A stretch of 64,000 nt of DNA from Deltaproteobacteria bacterium (GTDB lineage: Bacteria > Desulfobacterota > GWC2-55-46): assembly GCA_016234935.1 (NCBI GenBank), contig JACRNL010000007.1, positions 1 to 64,000 on the forward strand, in the 5' to 3' direction. Under the pieces are notes generated by a model that saw only the letters and a list, made by a program, of their open reading frames with translations, made no database searches and had not been told where the DNA came from. Made by a program: the position numbers and the translations under genes. Shown here piece after piece: positions 23,507-32,542 of the stretch. The number at the start of each line of letters is the position of its first letter. The first letter of the stretch is position 1.

Positions 23507-24979
23507 ATGAAACTACTGTATGAAAATAACGGTCCTGCCGCGCCGGAGGTGAGCTTCGTTCTCCTTGACTGGTCGTGCAGGGAGAGCTTTCATACGCTCC
23601 AGTATCTGAGCGACCAGAGCGTCTCACGCGGCAGATACGAGATAATCTGGATAGAGTATTACGGGAGGCGCTCGCCTGAGATAGAAGCGGGCGTCAAGGG
23701 CTGCCACAGGCTTGGAAAACCGCCGGCGGTGGACAGGTGGATAGTCATGGAAATGCCGGAGGATGTCTGCTACCACAAGCACTTGATGTACAACATCGGT
23801 ATCGTGGCGGCCAGAGGGAAGATAGTCGTGTTTTGCGACTCTGACGCCATCGTCACCCAGACCTTCGCCGAGTCCATAATAAAATCATTCGAAGAGGACA
23901 AGGACATAGTCCTTCATCTCGACGAAGTGAGGAACGCGTCAAAGAGGTTCTACCCGTTCAACTATCCTTCATTACGGGATGTGACCGGCAGGGGGTGCTT
24001 AAATTGGACAAACGGCGCCGCATCCGGCCTTCACGCAGGGCAGGACGCTCTGCATACGCTCAACTACGGCGCGTGCATGTGCGCGCTCCGTGAAGATCTC
24101 ATAGCCATCGGCGGGGCGGACGAGCACGCCGATTACGTCGGCCACGTATGCGGCCCCTACGAGATGACCTTCAGGCTCGCTAACGCCGGCAAGCGTGAGG
24201 TCTGGCACGGCAGCGAATTCCTCTACCATGTCTGGCACCCCGGAACGAACGGAAAAAACAACTACATGGGGCCGCACGACGGCAAGAACATGTCCAGCAC
24301 CGCCCTTGAGGCCCGTAAGACGCGCCGCGTGCCGCCGCTTGTCGAGAATACGTCAATAAGGATATTGAGGCTGCGGGAGGACGGCGTCATCTACGCGCCG
24401 CTGCTGGAGCAGGCCATTCCCTCGGAGGAAATGAAAAACTGGACGACCGAAAAGCTCGGTCAGAGGAAAAAAGCGTTCTGGAACGTCGAGGAGTTCATGA
24501 AGGCCCCCTTCCTGAATCTCAGCCTCACGCTTACGTTCGTCAAGATGCTGAAAAGGCAGTTTTTCATGAAGGTGACGAAGTTCTCCAGACAGCCCACGTC
24601 CATCGAGGACGGCGTGGGCAAGGTCGTGCGCGCCTATGATTTTTTCAGAAACATGGCAGCGTACAATAACTACGCGGTTGAAAGGTGCTCGCTTTGCATC
24701 CAGTCGCTTTCCTCCCAGAATGTCAGGGAGGTCGCCGTGTGCGGCACAGGCGACATCGCCGAGATACTCTACAAGCTCACGCAGAGGTCGCCGGTGAGGA
24801 TAAACGCCGTCTACGGATTCAGCGGGGGAAAAAGGTTTTTCGACCACAGGGTCATCGCGGTGGATGATATAAGGGATTACCGCGGCAAGGTCGTCGTGGC
24901 CGCGCTGGCAAGCGGCGAGGAAATGGTTGAGATATTAAAAGGCAGGGGCGTTGCTTCCGAAAGCATCGTCCTGCTTTAA
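23507..24979 (+). CDS. Family 2 glycosyltransferase with C-terminal Rossmann-like domain
   Basis: 490 residues. The first 300 residues are paralogous to the protein at 17694 (VSFVLLDWSCRESFHTLQYL, IVVFCDSDAIVTQTF, FLYHVWHPGTNGKNNYMGP). A linker is followed at about 405-490 by a Rossmann-like nucleotide-binding domain (VREVAVCGTGDIAEILYKLT, then GKVVVAALASGEEMVEIL), reminiscent of PglD N-terminal or CoA-binding domains. A similar segment lies in the N-terminal part of the radical SAM protein at 15072. The stop codon is immediately followed by a REP-like palindrome. Confidence 0.8.
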   Translation: MKLLYENNGPAAPEVSFVLLDWSCRESFHTLQYLSDQSVSRGRYEIIWIEYYGRRSPEIEAGVKGCHRLGKPPAVDRWIVMEMPEDVCYHKHLMYNIGIVAARGKIVVFCDSDAIVTQTFAESIIKSFEEDKDIVLHLDEVRNASKRFYPFNYPSLRDVTGRGCLNWTNGAASGLHAGQDALHTLNYGACMCALREDLIAIGGADEHADYVGHVCGPYEMTFRLANAGKREVWHGSEFLYHVWHPGTNGKNNYMGPHDGKNMSSTALEARKTRRVPPLVENTSIRILRLREDGVIYAPLLEQAIPSEEMKNWTTEKLGQRKKAFWNVEEFMKAPFLNLSLTLTFVKMLKRQFFMKVTKFSRQPTSIEDGVGKVVRAYDFFRNMAAYNNYAVERCSLCIQSLSSQNVREVAVCGTGDIAEILYKLTQRSPVRINAVYGFSGGKRFFDHRVIAVDDIRDYRGKVVVAALASGEEMVEILKGRGVASESIVLL

Positions 24980-25050
24980 GCCCCCGCTTTAGACATGCGG
25001 GGGTTGAACCCCTTCAAGGGGCAGGCTCTATCCTCTCTCCGAGGGGAGAG
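24979..25050. repeat. Composite REP-like palindrome
   Basis: CCCCCGCTTTAGACATGCGGGGG is joined to TTGAACCCCTTCAAGGGG and then CCTCTCTCCGAGGGGAGAGG. Three short palindromes fill the whole space between the glycosyltransferase stop and the oxidoreductase start. The last T of the stop codon lies next to the repeat. Confidence 0.7.
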
Positions 25051-25065
25051 GAATCGGGTGAACGA

Positions 25066-26307
25066 TTGACTGACAGCGTAAAAAAAACGGAAGCGGATAT
25101 CGTGATAATCGGCGGCGGCATCGTGGGGCTTGCCATCGCGAGGGAGTTCGCGCTCCGGCGTCCCGGCCTCAGGATAACGCTCCTGGAAAAAGAGGCCTCC
25201 CTTGCGGAGCACGCAAGCGGCAGAAATAGCGGCGTCATTCACGCCGGCTTTTACTATACGCCGGATTCCCTGAAGGCCAGGCTGACCGCCGAGGGCAACC
25301 GCCTAATGACCGGCTACTGCCTTGATAATGGGATAAAGATAAACAGGTGCGGCAAGGTCGTCGTGGCAAAGGATGAAAAGGAGCTTCGGATGCTCCATGA
25401 GCTCAAGGCGCGGGGGGATAAGAACGGAGTGGAGCTGAGCATGGTTGACGAGGCGGAGCTCGGCGTGCTTGAGCCGAACGCGCGCACCTTCAAAAAGGCC
25501 GTCTATTCGCCGGCGACCGCCACCGTTAATCCGGCCGAGGTGGTAAGGAGCGTCGCCGGGAATCTGGATGGCAAGGTCGACGTATCATTGGGTGAGGGTT
25601 TCGTGAAACTATCAGGCAGGAGATCAGTGCTGACAACAAAGCGAAGGATCGAGTACAGGCATCTTATCAACGCGGCTGGCCTGTATGCCGACAGGGTGGC
25701 GCACGAATTCGGGGCCGGCAAAAAATACGCGCTCCTGCCATTTAAGGGCCTGTATATGCGCTATTTGGACGATACCGTCATCGGCAAGCACATCTATCCG
25801 GTGCCTGATCTTGAAAATCCCTTCCTCGGCGTCCACTTCACGAGGACCGCTGACGGCCATGTGAAGATAGGGCCTACGGCGACGCCTGCCTTTTGGAGGG
25901 AGAACTACGATGGCCTGAGGAACTTCAGGTTCGATGAGTTCGTGGAGACGCTTTCGTATGAGGCGCGGCTTTTCGCGCGGAACTCGTTCGGCTTCAGGAA
26001 GCTGGCCTTCGAAGAGATGAAAAAGTATTGGGGGCGGTATCTGATAAAGCAGGCAGCGCGGCTCGTCAAGCGGATAGACCCGGCCAAGTTCAGCGGCTTT
26101 TCAAGGCCGGGGATAAGGGCGCAGCTCCTTGATACCGGCAGTATGCGCCTCGTTTCGGACTTCGTTGTCGAACATGCCGAGGACTCGACGCATATACTGA
26201 ATGCGGTTTCCCCTGCGTTCACCTGCTCATTCTCGTTCGCGGGATTCGTTGCGGACGATATTGAAAAAAGGTTCAGCCTGTTTCAAAAGCGGCGTTTTGC
26301 GCCTTGA
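25066..26307 (+). CDS. FAD-dependent oxidoreductase, L-2-hydroxyglutarate oxidase (LhgO) like
   Basis: 413 residues. An N-terminal FAD-binding Rossmann motif ADIVIIGGGIVGLAIAREFA is followed by the LhgO-type signature SGRNSGVIHAGFYYTPDSLK and then RCGKVVVAKDEKEL. It belongs to the DAO superfamily. The start is TTG 25066; the only upstream signal is GGGTGA. LhgO oxidises L-2-hydroxyglutarate, but members inside polysaccharide loci may act on other 2-hydroxy acids or glycan intermediates, so the substrate is uncertain. The next gene follows after a 333-base space, so this may end the first transcription unit of the locus. Confidence 0.82.
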   Translation: MTDSVKKTEADIVIIGGGIVGLAIAREFALRRPGLRITLLEKEASLAEHASGRNSGVIHAGFYYTPDSLKARLTAEGNRLMTGYCLDNGIKINRCGKVVVAKDEKELRMLHELKARGDKNGVELSMVDEAELGVLEPNARTFKKAVYSPATATVNPAEVVRSVAGNLDGKVDVSLGEGFVKLSGRRSVLTTKRRIEYRHLINAAGLYADRVAHEFGAGKKYALLPFKGLYMRYLDDTVIGKHIYPVPDLENPFLGVHFTRTADGHVKIGPTATPAFWRENYDGLRNFRFDEFVETLSYEARLFARNSFGFRKLAFEEMKKYWGRYLIKQAARLVKRIDPAKFSGFSRPGIRAQLLDTGSMRLVSDFVVEHAEDSTHILNAVSPAFTCSFSFAGFVADDIEKRFSLFQKRRFAP

Positions 26308-26640
26308 AACGGCGATATTACTTAATATGCGTAAACTCTGCCGGGACGGTTGACAAATTGAAAATCCGGTTTAAACTTACTTATACTTACATGTATGGCA
26401 TTCGATTTCTGCGCTGATTCGACCCGCATCATGAATACCCGCATCAAGAAATTTTAACCCGAGCAGTTCTCATCAAGGACCCCATCAAGACGCGCATCAC
26501 ATCAGTGGAATTCCGTAGATTTTTTAGCGGCGCTTTTGTAAATCCCAGGTAAATGGAAGGTGCGCGGCGCCTCCGAGCGCGCCAGGGTGTATGCACGCAT
26601 TGCGGCATACGGAGGCCCGATTTTATCCGGAGCAAAGAGT
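26308..26640 (+). other. Gene-free space before the heptose genes, possible promoter
   Basis: This 333-base space has no REP palindrome, unlike most gaps here, and is locally AT-rich. TTGACA occurs at 26350-26355 and TATACT at 26382-26387, but the 26-bp spacing is too long for a normal sigma-70 promoter. A weak AAACTT lies at 17 bp. A promoter for the hddC-hddA set is expected here but not proven. An open frame runs in from 26560, but its first 27 codons lack a ribosome site. Confidence 0.35.
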
Positions 26641-27357
26641 ATGGAAGCCATTATCCTTGCCGGCGGCAAAGGCACAAGGCTCAGCAGCGTGGTCAACGGC
26701 ATCCCCAAGCCGATGGCGGACGTGAACGGAACGCCGTTTTTAGGCCATGTCCTGGGCAGGCTGTCCGCCTCAGGCGTTCACAGGGCGATACTTTCCGTGG
26801 GCTGGATGTTTGAGGCGATACGGGGATACTTCGGCGCCAAATACAAGGGTATCGGCATGGATTACGTTATCGAAGACAGGCCGCTTGGGACGGGAGGCGC
26901 GATTAAAGAGGCGCTTAAAAGCGCAAGGGAAGAGGACGTATTTGTCTTGAACGGAGACACATATTTCGAAGTGGGCATTGCTGGGCTTCTGAAAGCGCAT
27001 AAGGAAAAAGACGCGGACGTGACCATATCACTCAAACCGATGCGGGATTTTGACAGATACGGGACTGTAACGCTTGATGGAAATGGCAAGGTGGCGGGCT
27101 TTAATGAAAAGAGGTTTGAAAGGTCCGGCCTTGTGAACGCCGGGTTTTATGTTTTGAAAACGCGCATGGCGGAGACACTCGACCGGTATTGCCCCGAGGA
27201 GAGCTTTTCATTTGAAAAGGATTTTTTAGAGGTAAACGTAAAGGCGCTGAATGTAGCGCCGTATGTAGAAGATGGATATTTTATCGATATCGGCATCCCT
27301 GAGGATTATCAGCGGGCTAAAAAAGAGTTCAAGATGCTCAGGGAGGGACGCGCATGA
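26641..27357 (+). CDS. hddC: D-glycero-alpha-D-manno-heptose 1-phosphate guanylyltransferase (HddC-like)
   Basis: 238 residues of the sugar nucleotidyltransferase fold: MEAIILAGGKGTRLSSVVNG, then GIPKPMADVNGTPFLGHVL, and the metal-binding VFVLNGDTYFEV. HddC makes GDP-heptose from heptose 1-phosphate and GTP. The identification rests on the fold plus the adjacent heptose kinase gene and gmhA at 43881. The sequence alone would also fit another NDP-sugar pyrophosphorylase. ATG 26641 is preceded by CGGAGC at 8 bases and matches the usual N-terminus, so the longer frame from 26560 is rejected. The stop overlaps the next start (ATGA). Confidence 0.8.
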   Translation: MEAIILAGGKGTRLSSVVNGIPKPMADVNGTPFLGHVLGRLSASGVHRAILSVGWMFEAIRGYFGAKYKGIGMDYVIEDRPLGTGGAIKEALKSAREEDVFVLNGDTYFEVGIAGLLKAHKEKDADVTISLKPMRDFDRYGTVTLDGNGKVAGFNEKRFERSGLVNAGFYVLKTRMAETLDRYCPEESFSFEKDFLEVNVKALNVAPYVEDGYFIDIGIPEDYQRAKKEFKMLREGRA

Positions 27358-28364
27358 TCGTTTCGAGAACGCCTCACAGGATCTCTTTTTTCGGGGGAGG
27401 GACGGACTACCCCCAGTGGTACCTTGAAAACGGAGGGAAGGTGCTGGGAACCGCGATAGACAAATACTGCTACATAACCTGCAGGGAACTGCCGCCGTTT
27501 TTCAATCACAAATACAGGATAGCGTACTCGAAGATAGAGATGGTCGGCGAGAAGGCGGAGATACAGCACCCCGCGGTAAAAGGCGCGCTCGACCACCTGA
27601 ACATAAAGCAGGGGCTTGAGATACACCATGACGGCGATATCCCTGCCCGTTCCGGCATGGGATCGAGCTCAGCCTTTACGGTGGGGCTTTTAAAGACGCT
27701 CTACGCGTTTGAAGGAAAGATAATCTCCAAGGAAGAGCTCTTCAAGGAGGCCATACACATAGAGCAGAACCTCATCAAGGAAAACGTCGGCTCGCAGGAC
27801 CAGGTCTGGGCGGCTTGCGGCGGGCTTAATACGATAGAGTTTCTCCAGAACGGGGAGATAGTCGTCAAACCCATCATAATGGATGAGGATAAACTCAGGG
27901 GCTTTGAGAGAAAATTCATGCTGTTCTTCACCGGCATATCGCGCTTCGCGTCGCAGATAGCGGAGGAGCAGATTCAGAACACAGGCAAGAACAAGCCTGA
28001 ACTTTACAGGATGAAGGAGCTCGTCGACGAGGCGCAAAAGCTCCTCATCGCGGCGTCAAGGAACGGGGGCGACTTCACTCAGTTCGGCAAGCTCCTCAAC
28101 GAGACGTGGCATCTGAAGAGGAGCCTGTCGACGAAGATAAGCAACTCCGAGATAGACGGCATGTATGAGACCGCGATAAAAAACGGCGCAATTGGAGGCA
28201 AGCTCCTCGGGGCCGGCGGCGGCGGGTTTGTCCTGTTTTACGTGGAGCCGGAAAACCAGACGCGCGTGAGAGAGTCGCTGAGGGGCTACCTTCATATTCC
28301 GTTCAAGTTCGATTTCAAAGGCTCGGAGCTTATCGTTTACAGGCCCAATCACCATTCCATATAA
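27354..28364 (+). CDS. hddA: D-glycero-alpha-D-manno-heptose 7-phosphate kinase (HddA-like GHMP kinase)
   Basis: 336 residues of the GHMP kinase family. Motif 1 is MIVSRTPHRISFFGGGTDYP, motif 2 (ATP loop) is GDIPARSGMGSSSAFTVGLL, and motif 3 is GGKLLGAGGGGFVLFYV. This start and the P-loop fit HddA, which phosphorylates D-glycero-D-manno-heptose 7-phosphate at C1. ATG 27354 overlaps the hddC stop by 4 bases, so the two are co-translated. GmhB, the phosphatase between the kinase and HddC steps, is not in the window and would have to come from elsewhere. Confidence 0.87.
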   Translation: MIVSRTPHRISFFGGGTDYPQWYLENGGKVLGTAIDKYCYITCRELPPFFNHKYRIAYSKIEMVGEKAEIQHPAVKGALDHLNIKQGLEIHHDGDIPARSGMGSSSAFTVGLLKTLYAFEGKIISKEELFKEAIHIEQNLIKENVGSQDQVWAACGGLNTIEFLQNGEIVVKPIIMDEDKLRGFERKFMLFFTGISRFASQIAEEQIQNTGKNKPELYRMKELVDEAQKLLIAASRNGGDFTQFGKLLNETWHLKRSLSTKISNSEIDGMYETAIKNGAIGGKLLGAGGGGFVLFYVEPENQTRVRESLRGYLHIPFKFDFKGSELIVYRPNHHSI

Positions 28365-28384
28365 CGCACGGAGGGATAGAAAAT

Positions 28385-29599
28385 ATGCTCGCAGCGGCAA
28401 AGGGTGAAAAGCCCGTCAGACAGGATAAAGGGAAAAAGGCTGTTTTCGGCCTTGCAAGCTCGACGTGGACGGACGACGAAAAAGATGCGATACGCGAGGT
28501 CGTGGACGGCGACGTCTACACCATGGGGGCTCACGTCAGAGAGTTTGAAGAAAGGTTCGCCCGGCAGTTCGGCATGAAGTATGCCGTCATGGCAAATTCC
28601 GGCTCCTCGGCCAATCTGATCGCCGTGGCCGCGCTGTTTTATAAAAAGGTAAACCCGTTGCGAAGGGGAGACGAGGTCATAGTCCCGTGCGTCTCGTGGT
28701 CAACGACCTTCCACCCGCTGCACCAATACGGGCTCAAACTCAAGTTCGTTGACATAGACCTTGAGACGCTCAATTACGACGTAGAAGAGCTTAAAAAGGC
28801 CGTTACGGAAAAAACCAGGATGATAGTGGCGGTGAGCATCCTCGGCAACCCGTGCCGGTTCGACGAGATAACCCGCCTGTGCGCGGAAAAGGGCATCATC
28901 CTTTTCGAGGACAACTGCGAGTCAATGGGCGCAAAGTTCGGGGGCAGATACACCGGCACCTTCGGCCTCGTTAATACCTTCTCGACATTTTTTTCCCACC
29001 ATATCTCGACGATGGAAGGCGGCCTTGTGCTGACGGACGACAAGGAGATATACAATATCCTGAAGGCCATGCGCAACCACGGTTGGACACGCGACCAGGA
29101 CGCGGACAGCCCCATATTCACAAAAAAGGAGGATGACTTTTTCGAGGCATACAGGTTCATTCTGCCGGGGTACAACGTAAGGCCCGGCGAGATGCACGGG
29201 GCGATAGGCAAGCGCCAGCTCGAAAAACTCGAAGGGTTCGTGAAAATGAGACGTATGAACGCCGGCCACTTCGTCGGCCTTTTCAAGCGGGACGAGCGGT
29301 TCATTATTCAGAAGGAGACGGGCGAAAGCTCATGGTTCTGCTTCACGATGATAGTAAACCCCAAGGCCGGCGTTGACAGAAAGGCCGTCCTTGGGCGGTT
29401 GAAAGACGCCGGTATCGAGCACAGAATAATCACAGGCGGCAATATCCTTCGCCATGACGTCATAAAATATTACGACTACAGCGTCACGAAGTCCACGAAC
29501 GCCGACATAGCGCACTATAACGGTTTTTTTGTAGGCAACCACCCTGTCGACATCAGGGACAAGATAGATTACCTGCACGCGGCCTTGAAAAGCCTTTGA
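28385..29599 (+). CDS. PLP-dependent sugar 3-dehydratase (ColD/E1-like, His replaces catalytic Lys)
   Basis: 404 residues of the DegT/DnrJ/EryC1/StrS fold: substrate loop NSGSSANLIAVAAL, Asp that binds the pyridine nitrogen in ILFEDNCESMG (D176). The position of the PLP-binding lysine falls on H205 in TFFSHHISTMEGG; aminotransferases have Lys there (as in IKNITCAEGG). His at this place is the hallmark of ColD (GDP-4-keto-6-deoxymannose 3-dehydratase) and of E1 of ascarylose synthesis, which remove the C3 hydroxyl. GGAGGG lies 8 bases before ATG 28385. With the Fcl/ColC-like gene at 30738 it could make a 3,6-dideoxy sugar such as colitose. Confidence 0.8.
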   Translation: MLAAAKGEKPVRQDKGKKAVFGLASSTWTDDEKDAIREVVDGDVYTMGAHVREFEERFARQFGMKYAVMANSGSSANLIAVAALFYKKVNPLRRGDEVIVPCVSWSTTFHPLHQYGLKLKFVDIDLETLNYDVEELKKAVTEKTRMIVAVSILGNPCRFDEITRLCAEKGIILFEDNCESMGAKFGGRYTGTFGLVNTFSTFFSHHISTMEGGLVLTDDKEIYNILKAMRNHGWTRDQDADSPIFTKKEDDFFEAYRFILPGYNVRPGEMHGAIGKRQLEKLEGFVKMRRMNAGHFVGLFKRDERFIIQKETGESSWFCFTMIVNPKAGVDRKAVLGRLKDAGIEHRIITGGNILRHDVIKYYDYSVTKSTNADIAHYNGFFVGNHPVDIRDKIDYLHAALKSL

Positions 29600-29644
29600 T
29601 ACGCGGATTTGGCGGGCAAGGGCGGCGATAAAAAAGTCCCCCTC

Positions 29645-29725
29645 ACTCCCCGCTTTAGACACACGGGGACAGGCTCTACCCTCTCCCGCGCCTGCCCTCG
29701 CGTGTCTAAAGCGGGGGAGGGGAGA
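29645..29725. repeat. Paired inverted REP-like elements
   Basis: CCCCGCTTTAGACACACGGGG and, in the opposite orientation, CGCGTGTCTAAAGCGGGGG flank CTCTACCCTCTCCCGCGCC. The two copies could form one long hairpin between two genes of the locus. The same sequence in one orientation is at 11091. Confidence 0.75.
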
Positions 29726-29806
29726 GGAGAAAAAAAGATTTAAGGATTTCCCCGCACTTGCCGGGTGAGTCATATCATTAGACAAAAAGGAGAAAAGGAG
29801 AAGATG

Positions 29807-30745
29807 ATGAACTGCAACGTTCTTGTTACCGGAGGCGCGGGCTATCTCGGCTCGATACTCGTGCCGGAACTCTTGAAGCTCGGAAGCCGCGTCACGGTCA
29901 TTGACAACTTCATGTTCGGACAGAGCACCCTCCTTGACTGCTGCGCCTCGGACAGCTTCAGCGTGGCAAAGGGGGACGCCAGAGACGAGGATTTTCTGAA
30001 GCCCCATGTAAAAAAGGCGGACTTTATAATCCCGCTTGCCGCGCTCGTGGGCGTGCCCCTTTGCAGCAGGGACAAGGTCGGGACCATATCCACGAACAGG
30101 GACGCGGTGGCTACGCTCTCAAAGCTCGCGTCAAAGGGGCAGAAGATAATCATACCGACCACCAACAGCGGCTACGGCGTGGGGCAAAAGGACGTTCATT
30201 GCACGGAAGAGACGCCGATAAATCCCATCTCGACATACGGCAAGACAAAGATGGAGGCTGAAAAAATATGCCTCGACCGCGGCGGCGCGATAAGCCTCAG
30301 ACTGGCCACGGTCTTCGGCGCCTCGCCGAGGATGCGCGTCGACCTTCTCGTAAACGACTTCACCTACAGGGCGGTAAGGGACAGGTTCGTCGTGGTTTTC
30401 GAGGGGCACTTCAAGAGAAACTACATCCACGTGCGCGATGTCGCGAGGGCCTTCATCCACGCCATGGAAAACTTCGATAAGATGAAGGATCAGGCATACA
30501 ACGTGGGCCTGTCCTCGGCGAACATCTCAAAGATAGAGCTGTGCGCGAAGATAAAGGAGACGGTGCCGGGGTTTGTCTACATGGAGGCGTCCGTGGGCGA
30601 AGACCCGGACAAGAGGGATTATATCGTGTCGAACGAAAAGCTGGAAAAGACAGGGTTCAGGCCCGCGTGGACGCTTGAGGCCGGCATAAGGGAGCTTGTA
30701 AAGAGTTACGGCATAATCTCAAACAGCAGGTACGGCAATGTTTAA
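29807..30745 (+). CDS. NAD-dependent nucleotide-sugar epimerase/dehydratase
   Basis: About 312 residues of the extended SDR family: VLVTGGAGYLGSILVPELL, then Asp in VTVIDNFMFGQ, Ser/Thr in IPTTNSGYG, and Y-x3-K in ISTYGKTKMEAEKI. ATG 29804 and 29807 are possible; 29807 lies 6 bases after AAGGAG and is chosen. An in-frame GTG at 29765 lacks support. The sequence is related to UDP-glucose 4-epimerases, not to GDP-mannose 4,6-dehydratase. In this setting it may act on GDP-heptose or another donor. It overlaps the next gene by 8 bases. Confidence 0.82.
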   Translation: MNCNVLVTGGAGYLGSILVPELLKLGSRVTVIDNFMFGQSTLLDCCASDSFSVAKGDARDEDFLKPHVKKADFIIPLAALVGVPLCSRDKVGTISTNRDAVATLSKLASKGQKIIIPTTNSGYGVGQKDVHCTEETPINPISTYGKTKMEAEKICLDRGGAISLRLATVFGASPRMRVDLLVNDFTYRAVRDRFVVVFEGHFKRNYIHVRDVARAFIHAMENFDKMKDQAYNVGLSSANISKIELCAKIKETVPGFVYMEASVGEDPDKRDYIVSNEKLEKTGFRPAWTLEAGIRELVKSYGIISNSRYGNV

Positions 30746-31694
30746 AGGCTCGAAGATATACGTTGCCGGCCACAGGGGGCTTCTTGGCTCCGCGCTCGTA
30801 AAAAGGCTTGGGGCGGATGGTTACTCGAATATAGTCACCGCGGCGCGCGGCGAGACCGACCTCACGGTGCAGAGCGCGGTGTGGAAATTCTTCAATAGAG
30901 AGAGGCCGGAGTATGTCTTCCTCGCCGCCGGCCTTACCGGCGGCATCATGGCCAACAGGCAGAGGCCCGCGGAGTTCATGCACGTGAACATCGCCATACA
31001 GGACAATGTCTTTGAGGCGAGCCGGGCCTTTGGCGTAAAGCGGCTCGTGTTCTACGGCTCCTCGTGCATATATCCGAAAAAAGCCGCGCAGCCGATGAAG
31101 GAGGACTGCCTCCTCACCGGTGCAATAGAAGAGACCAGCGAGGCATACGCCGTCGCGAAGATAGCCGGGATAAAGGCCTGCAGGGCCTGCAACATCGAGG
31201 ACAGGGCAAACCGTTTTATCGCGCTTGTGCCCAGTTCGATGTACGGCCCCAACGACGACTTCGGTCTTGAAAACTCTCACGTGCTCTCGGCGATGATAAG
31301 GAAGATTACGGACGCCAAACGCGAGGGCAGGCAGCGGCTTACCCTCTGGGGAAGCGGAGAGCCAAAAAGGGAGTTCCTTTTCAGCGAGGACGCCGCGGAT
31401 GCGTCCATCTTCGCCATGCTCAATGCGGACAGGATCGGGAACGAGTTCTGCAATGTCGCCAGCGGCCAGGAGTATTCCATAAAGGAGCTTTCATCGGCCA
31501 TATCAAGGATAGTCGAATATAAAGGCGTCATAGAGTGGGATATTTCAAAGCCCGACGGCGCGCCGAGAAAGCTCCTTGACGCCGCCAGACTCACCCGCCT
31601 CGGCTGGAGGGCCAGGACAACGCTGGAGGAGGGACTCAAGGAGACGTATCAATGGTATCAAAGGTCTTTATGCGCGAACACGGAGGCGATATGA
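30738..31694 (+). CDS. fcl: GDP-L-fucose synthase/ColC-like epimerase-reductase
   Basis: 318 residues of the GDP-4-keto-6-deoxymannose 3,5-epimerase/4-reductase family: KIYVAGHRGLLGSALVKRL, the SSCIYP motif (FYGSSCIYPKKAAQPM), Y-x3-K in EAYAVAKIAGIKAC and the family pattern MYGPNDDFGLENSHVL. Fcl makes GDP-L-fucose; its close relative ColC makes GDP-L-colitose from the ColD product. Related reductases also act on GDP-heptose in Campylobacter capsule genes. With a ColD-like gene and heptose genes next door, the actual substrate could be any of these. It overlaps the next gene by ATGA. Confidence 0.83.
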   Translation: MFKGSKIYVAGHRGLLGSALVKRLGADGYSNIVTAARGETDLTVQSAVWKFFNRERPEYVFLAAGLTGGIMANRQRPAEFMHVNIAIQDNVFEASRAFGVKRLVFYGSSCIYPKKAAQPMKEDCLLTGAIEETSEAYAVAKIAGIKACRACNIEDRANRFIALVPSSMYGPNDDFGLENSHVLSAMIRKITDAKREGRQRLTLWGSGEPKREFLFSEDAADASIFAMLNADRIGNEFCNVASGQEYSIKELSSAISRIVEYKGVIEWDISKPDGAPRKLLDAARLTRLGWRARTTLEEGLKETYQWYQRSLCANTEAI

Positions 31695-32542
31695 CAATTG
31701 GCCCAGGGGACGCCGGCGCCGATATGACCGGCTTCTTAAAGGAAAAAGCGCGGTGGGTAAGAAGAGAGACGCTGAAGATACACAAGATGGCGCAGGACAC
31801 AAGGGTGGCCTCATCCCTTTCGGCGGTGGAGATATTCACGGTGCTCTATTACGGCGGGATACTTAAAAACACGCCGAAAGATCTGAGGAGCGAAAAGCGC
31901 GACCGCATCATCATAAGCAAGGGGCACGGGGCGATTTCCCTTTATCCGATACTTGCCGATCTTGGCTACTTTGACAAAAGCGAGCTTCTGAAGGTCTGCA
32001 AAGAGGGGACGTTTCTCGGCGGCATACCCGATTCGGTCATCCCCGGCTTTGAAACCATAAACGGCTCATTGGGGCACGGCATAGGCGTGGGGTGCGGCAT
32101 GGCCCTGGCATTGAAGAGGAAAAAGCGCGGCGAAAAGGTGGTCGTCATAGTGGGCGACGGGGAGCTCTACGAAGGCTCCGTCTGGGAGGGGTTGATGTTC
32201 GCGGGGGAGCACGGGATAGACAACCTCCTTGTCATCGTTGACCGCAACGGGGTCTCGATGCTTGACCGCTGTGAAAACATCATAGACCTTGAAGCGCTGG
32301 ATGAAAAGTTCAGGGCCTTCAGGTGGGAAACGTCAAAGGCCGACGGCCACGACGTGGACGCCCTCTACTCCTTCGTTAAAAGATTCAAAACGGAAAAGGG
32401 CGCGGGAAGGCCGGTCATGCTCATCGCGGAAACGGTAAAGGGCAAGGGCGTGGCGGCGCTTGAAAGCGACCCCCTCAGCCACATAAGGAACATAAAACCG
32501 GATGAAGTGGACAATCTTTTAGCGGGGATGGATTTATTATGA
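31691..32542 (+). CDS. Transketolase-type enzyme, N-terminal (ThDP-binding) subunit
   Basis: About 283 residues, the first half of a split transketolase: SKGHGAISLYPILADLGY, GSLGHGIGVGCGMAL and the ThDP motif GDGELYEGSVWEGLMFAG ending in IVDRN. ATG 31691 overlaps the previous stop and follows GGAGGCGAT, so it is chosen over the in-frame start at 31652. The partner subunit follows with an ATGA overlap. Split transketolases usually move a two-carbon ketol unit between sugars. In this locus it may supply sedoheptulose 7-phosphate for GmhA or attach a two-carbon branch to a sugar nucleotide. Confidence 0.86.
   Translation: MTIGPGDAGADMTGFLKEKARWVRRETLKIHKMAQDTRVASSLSAVEIFTVLYYGGILKNTPKDLRSEKRDRIIISKGHGAISLYPILADLGYFDKSELLKVCKEGTFLGGIPDSVIPGFETINGSLGHGIGVGCGMALALKRKKRGEKVVVIVGDGELYEGSVWEGLMFAGEHGIDNLLVIVDRNGVSMLDRCENIIDLEALDEKFRAFRWETSKADGHDVDALYSFVKRFKTEKGAGRPVMLIAETVKGKGVAALESDPLSHIRNIKPDEVDNLLAGMDLL

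Noticed and set aside
25066-26307. Firm name lhgO
   Set aside because: The family fits, but in a glycan locus the substrate may differ, so no gene symbol was given.
26560-26640. Longer start for hddC
   Set aside because: The extra 27 codons lack a ribosome site and family similarity, while ATG 26641 has both.
28385-29599. Ordinary sugar aminotransferase
   Set aside because: The Schiff-base Lys is replaced by His, so transamination as the main reaction is unlikely.
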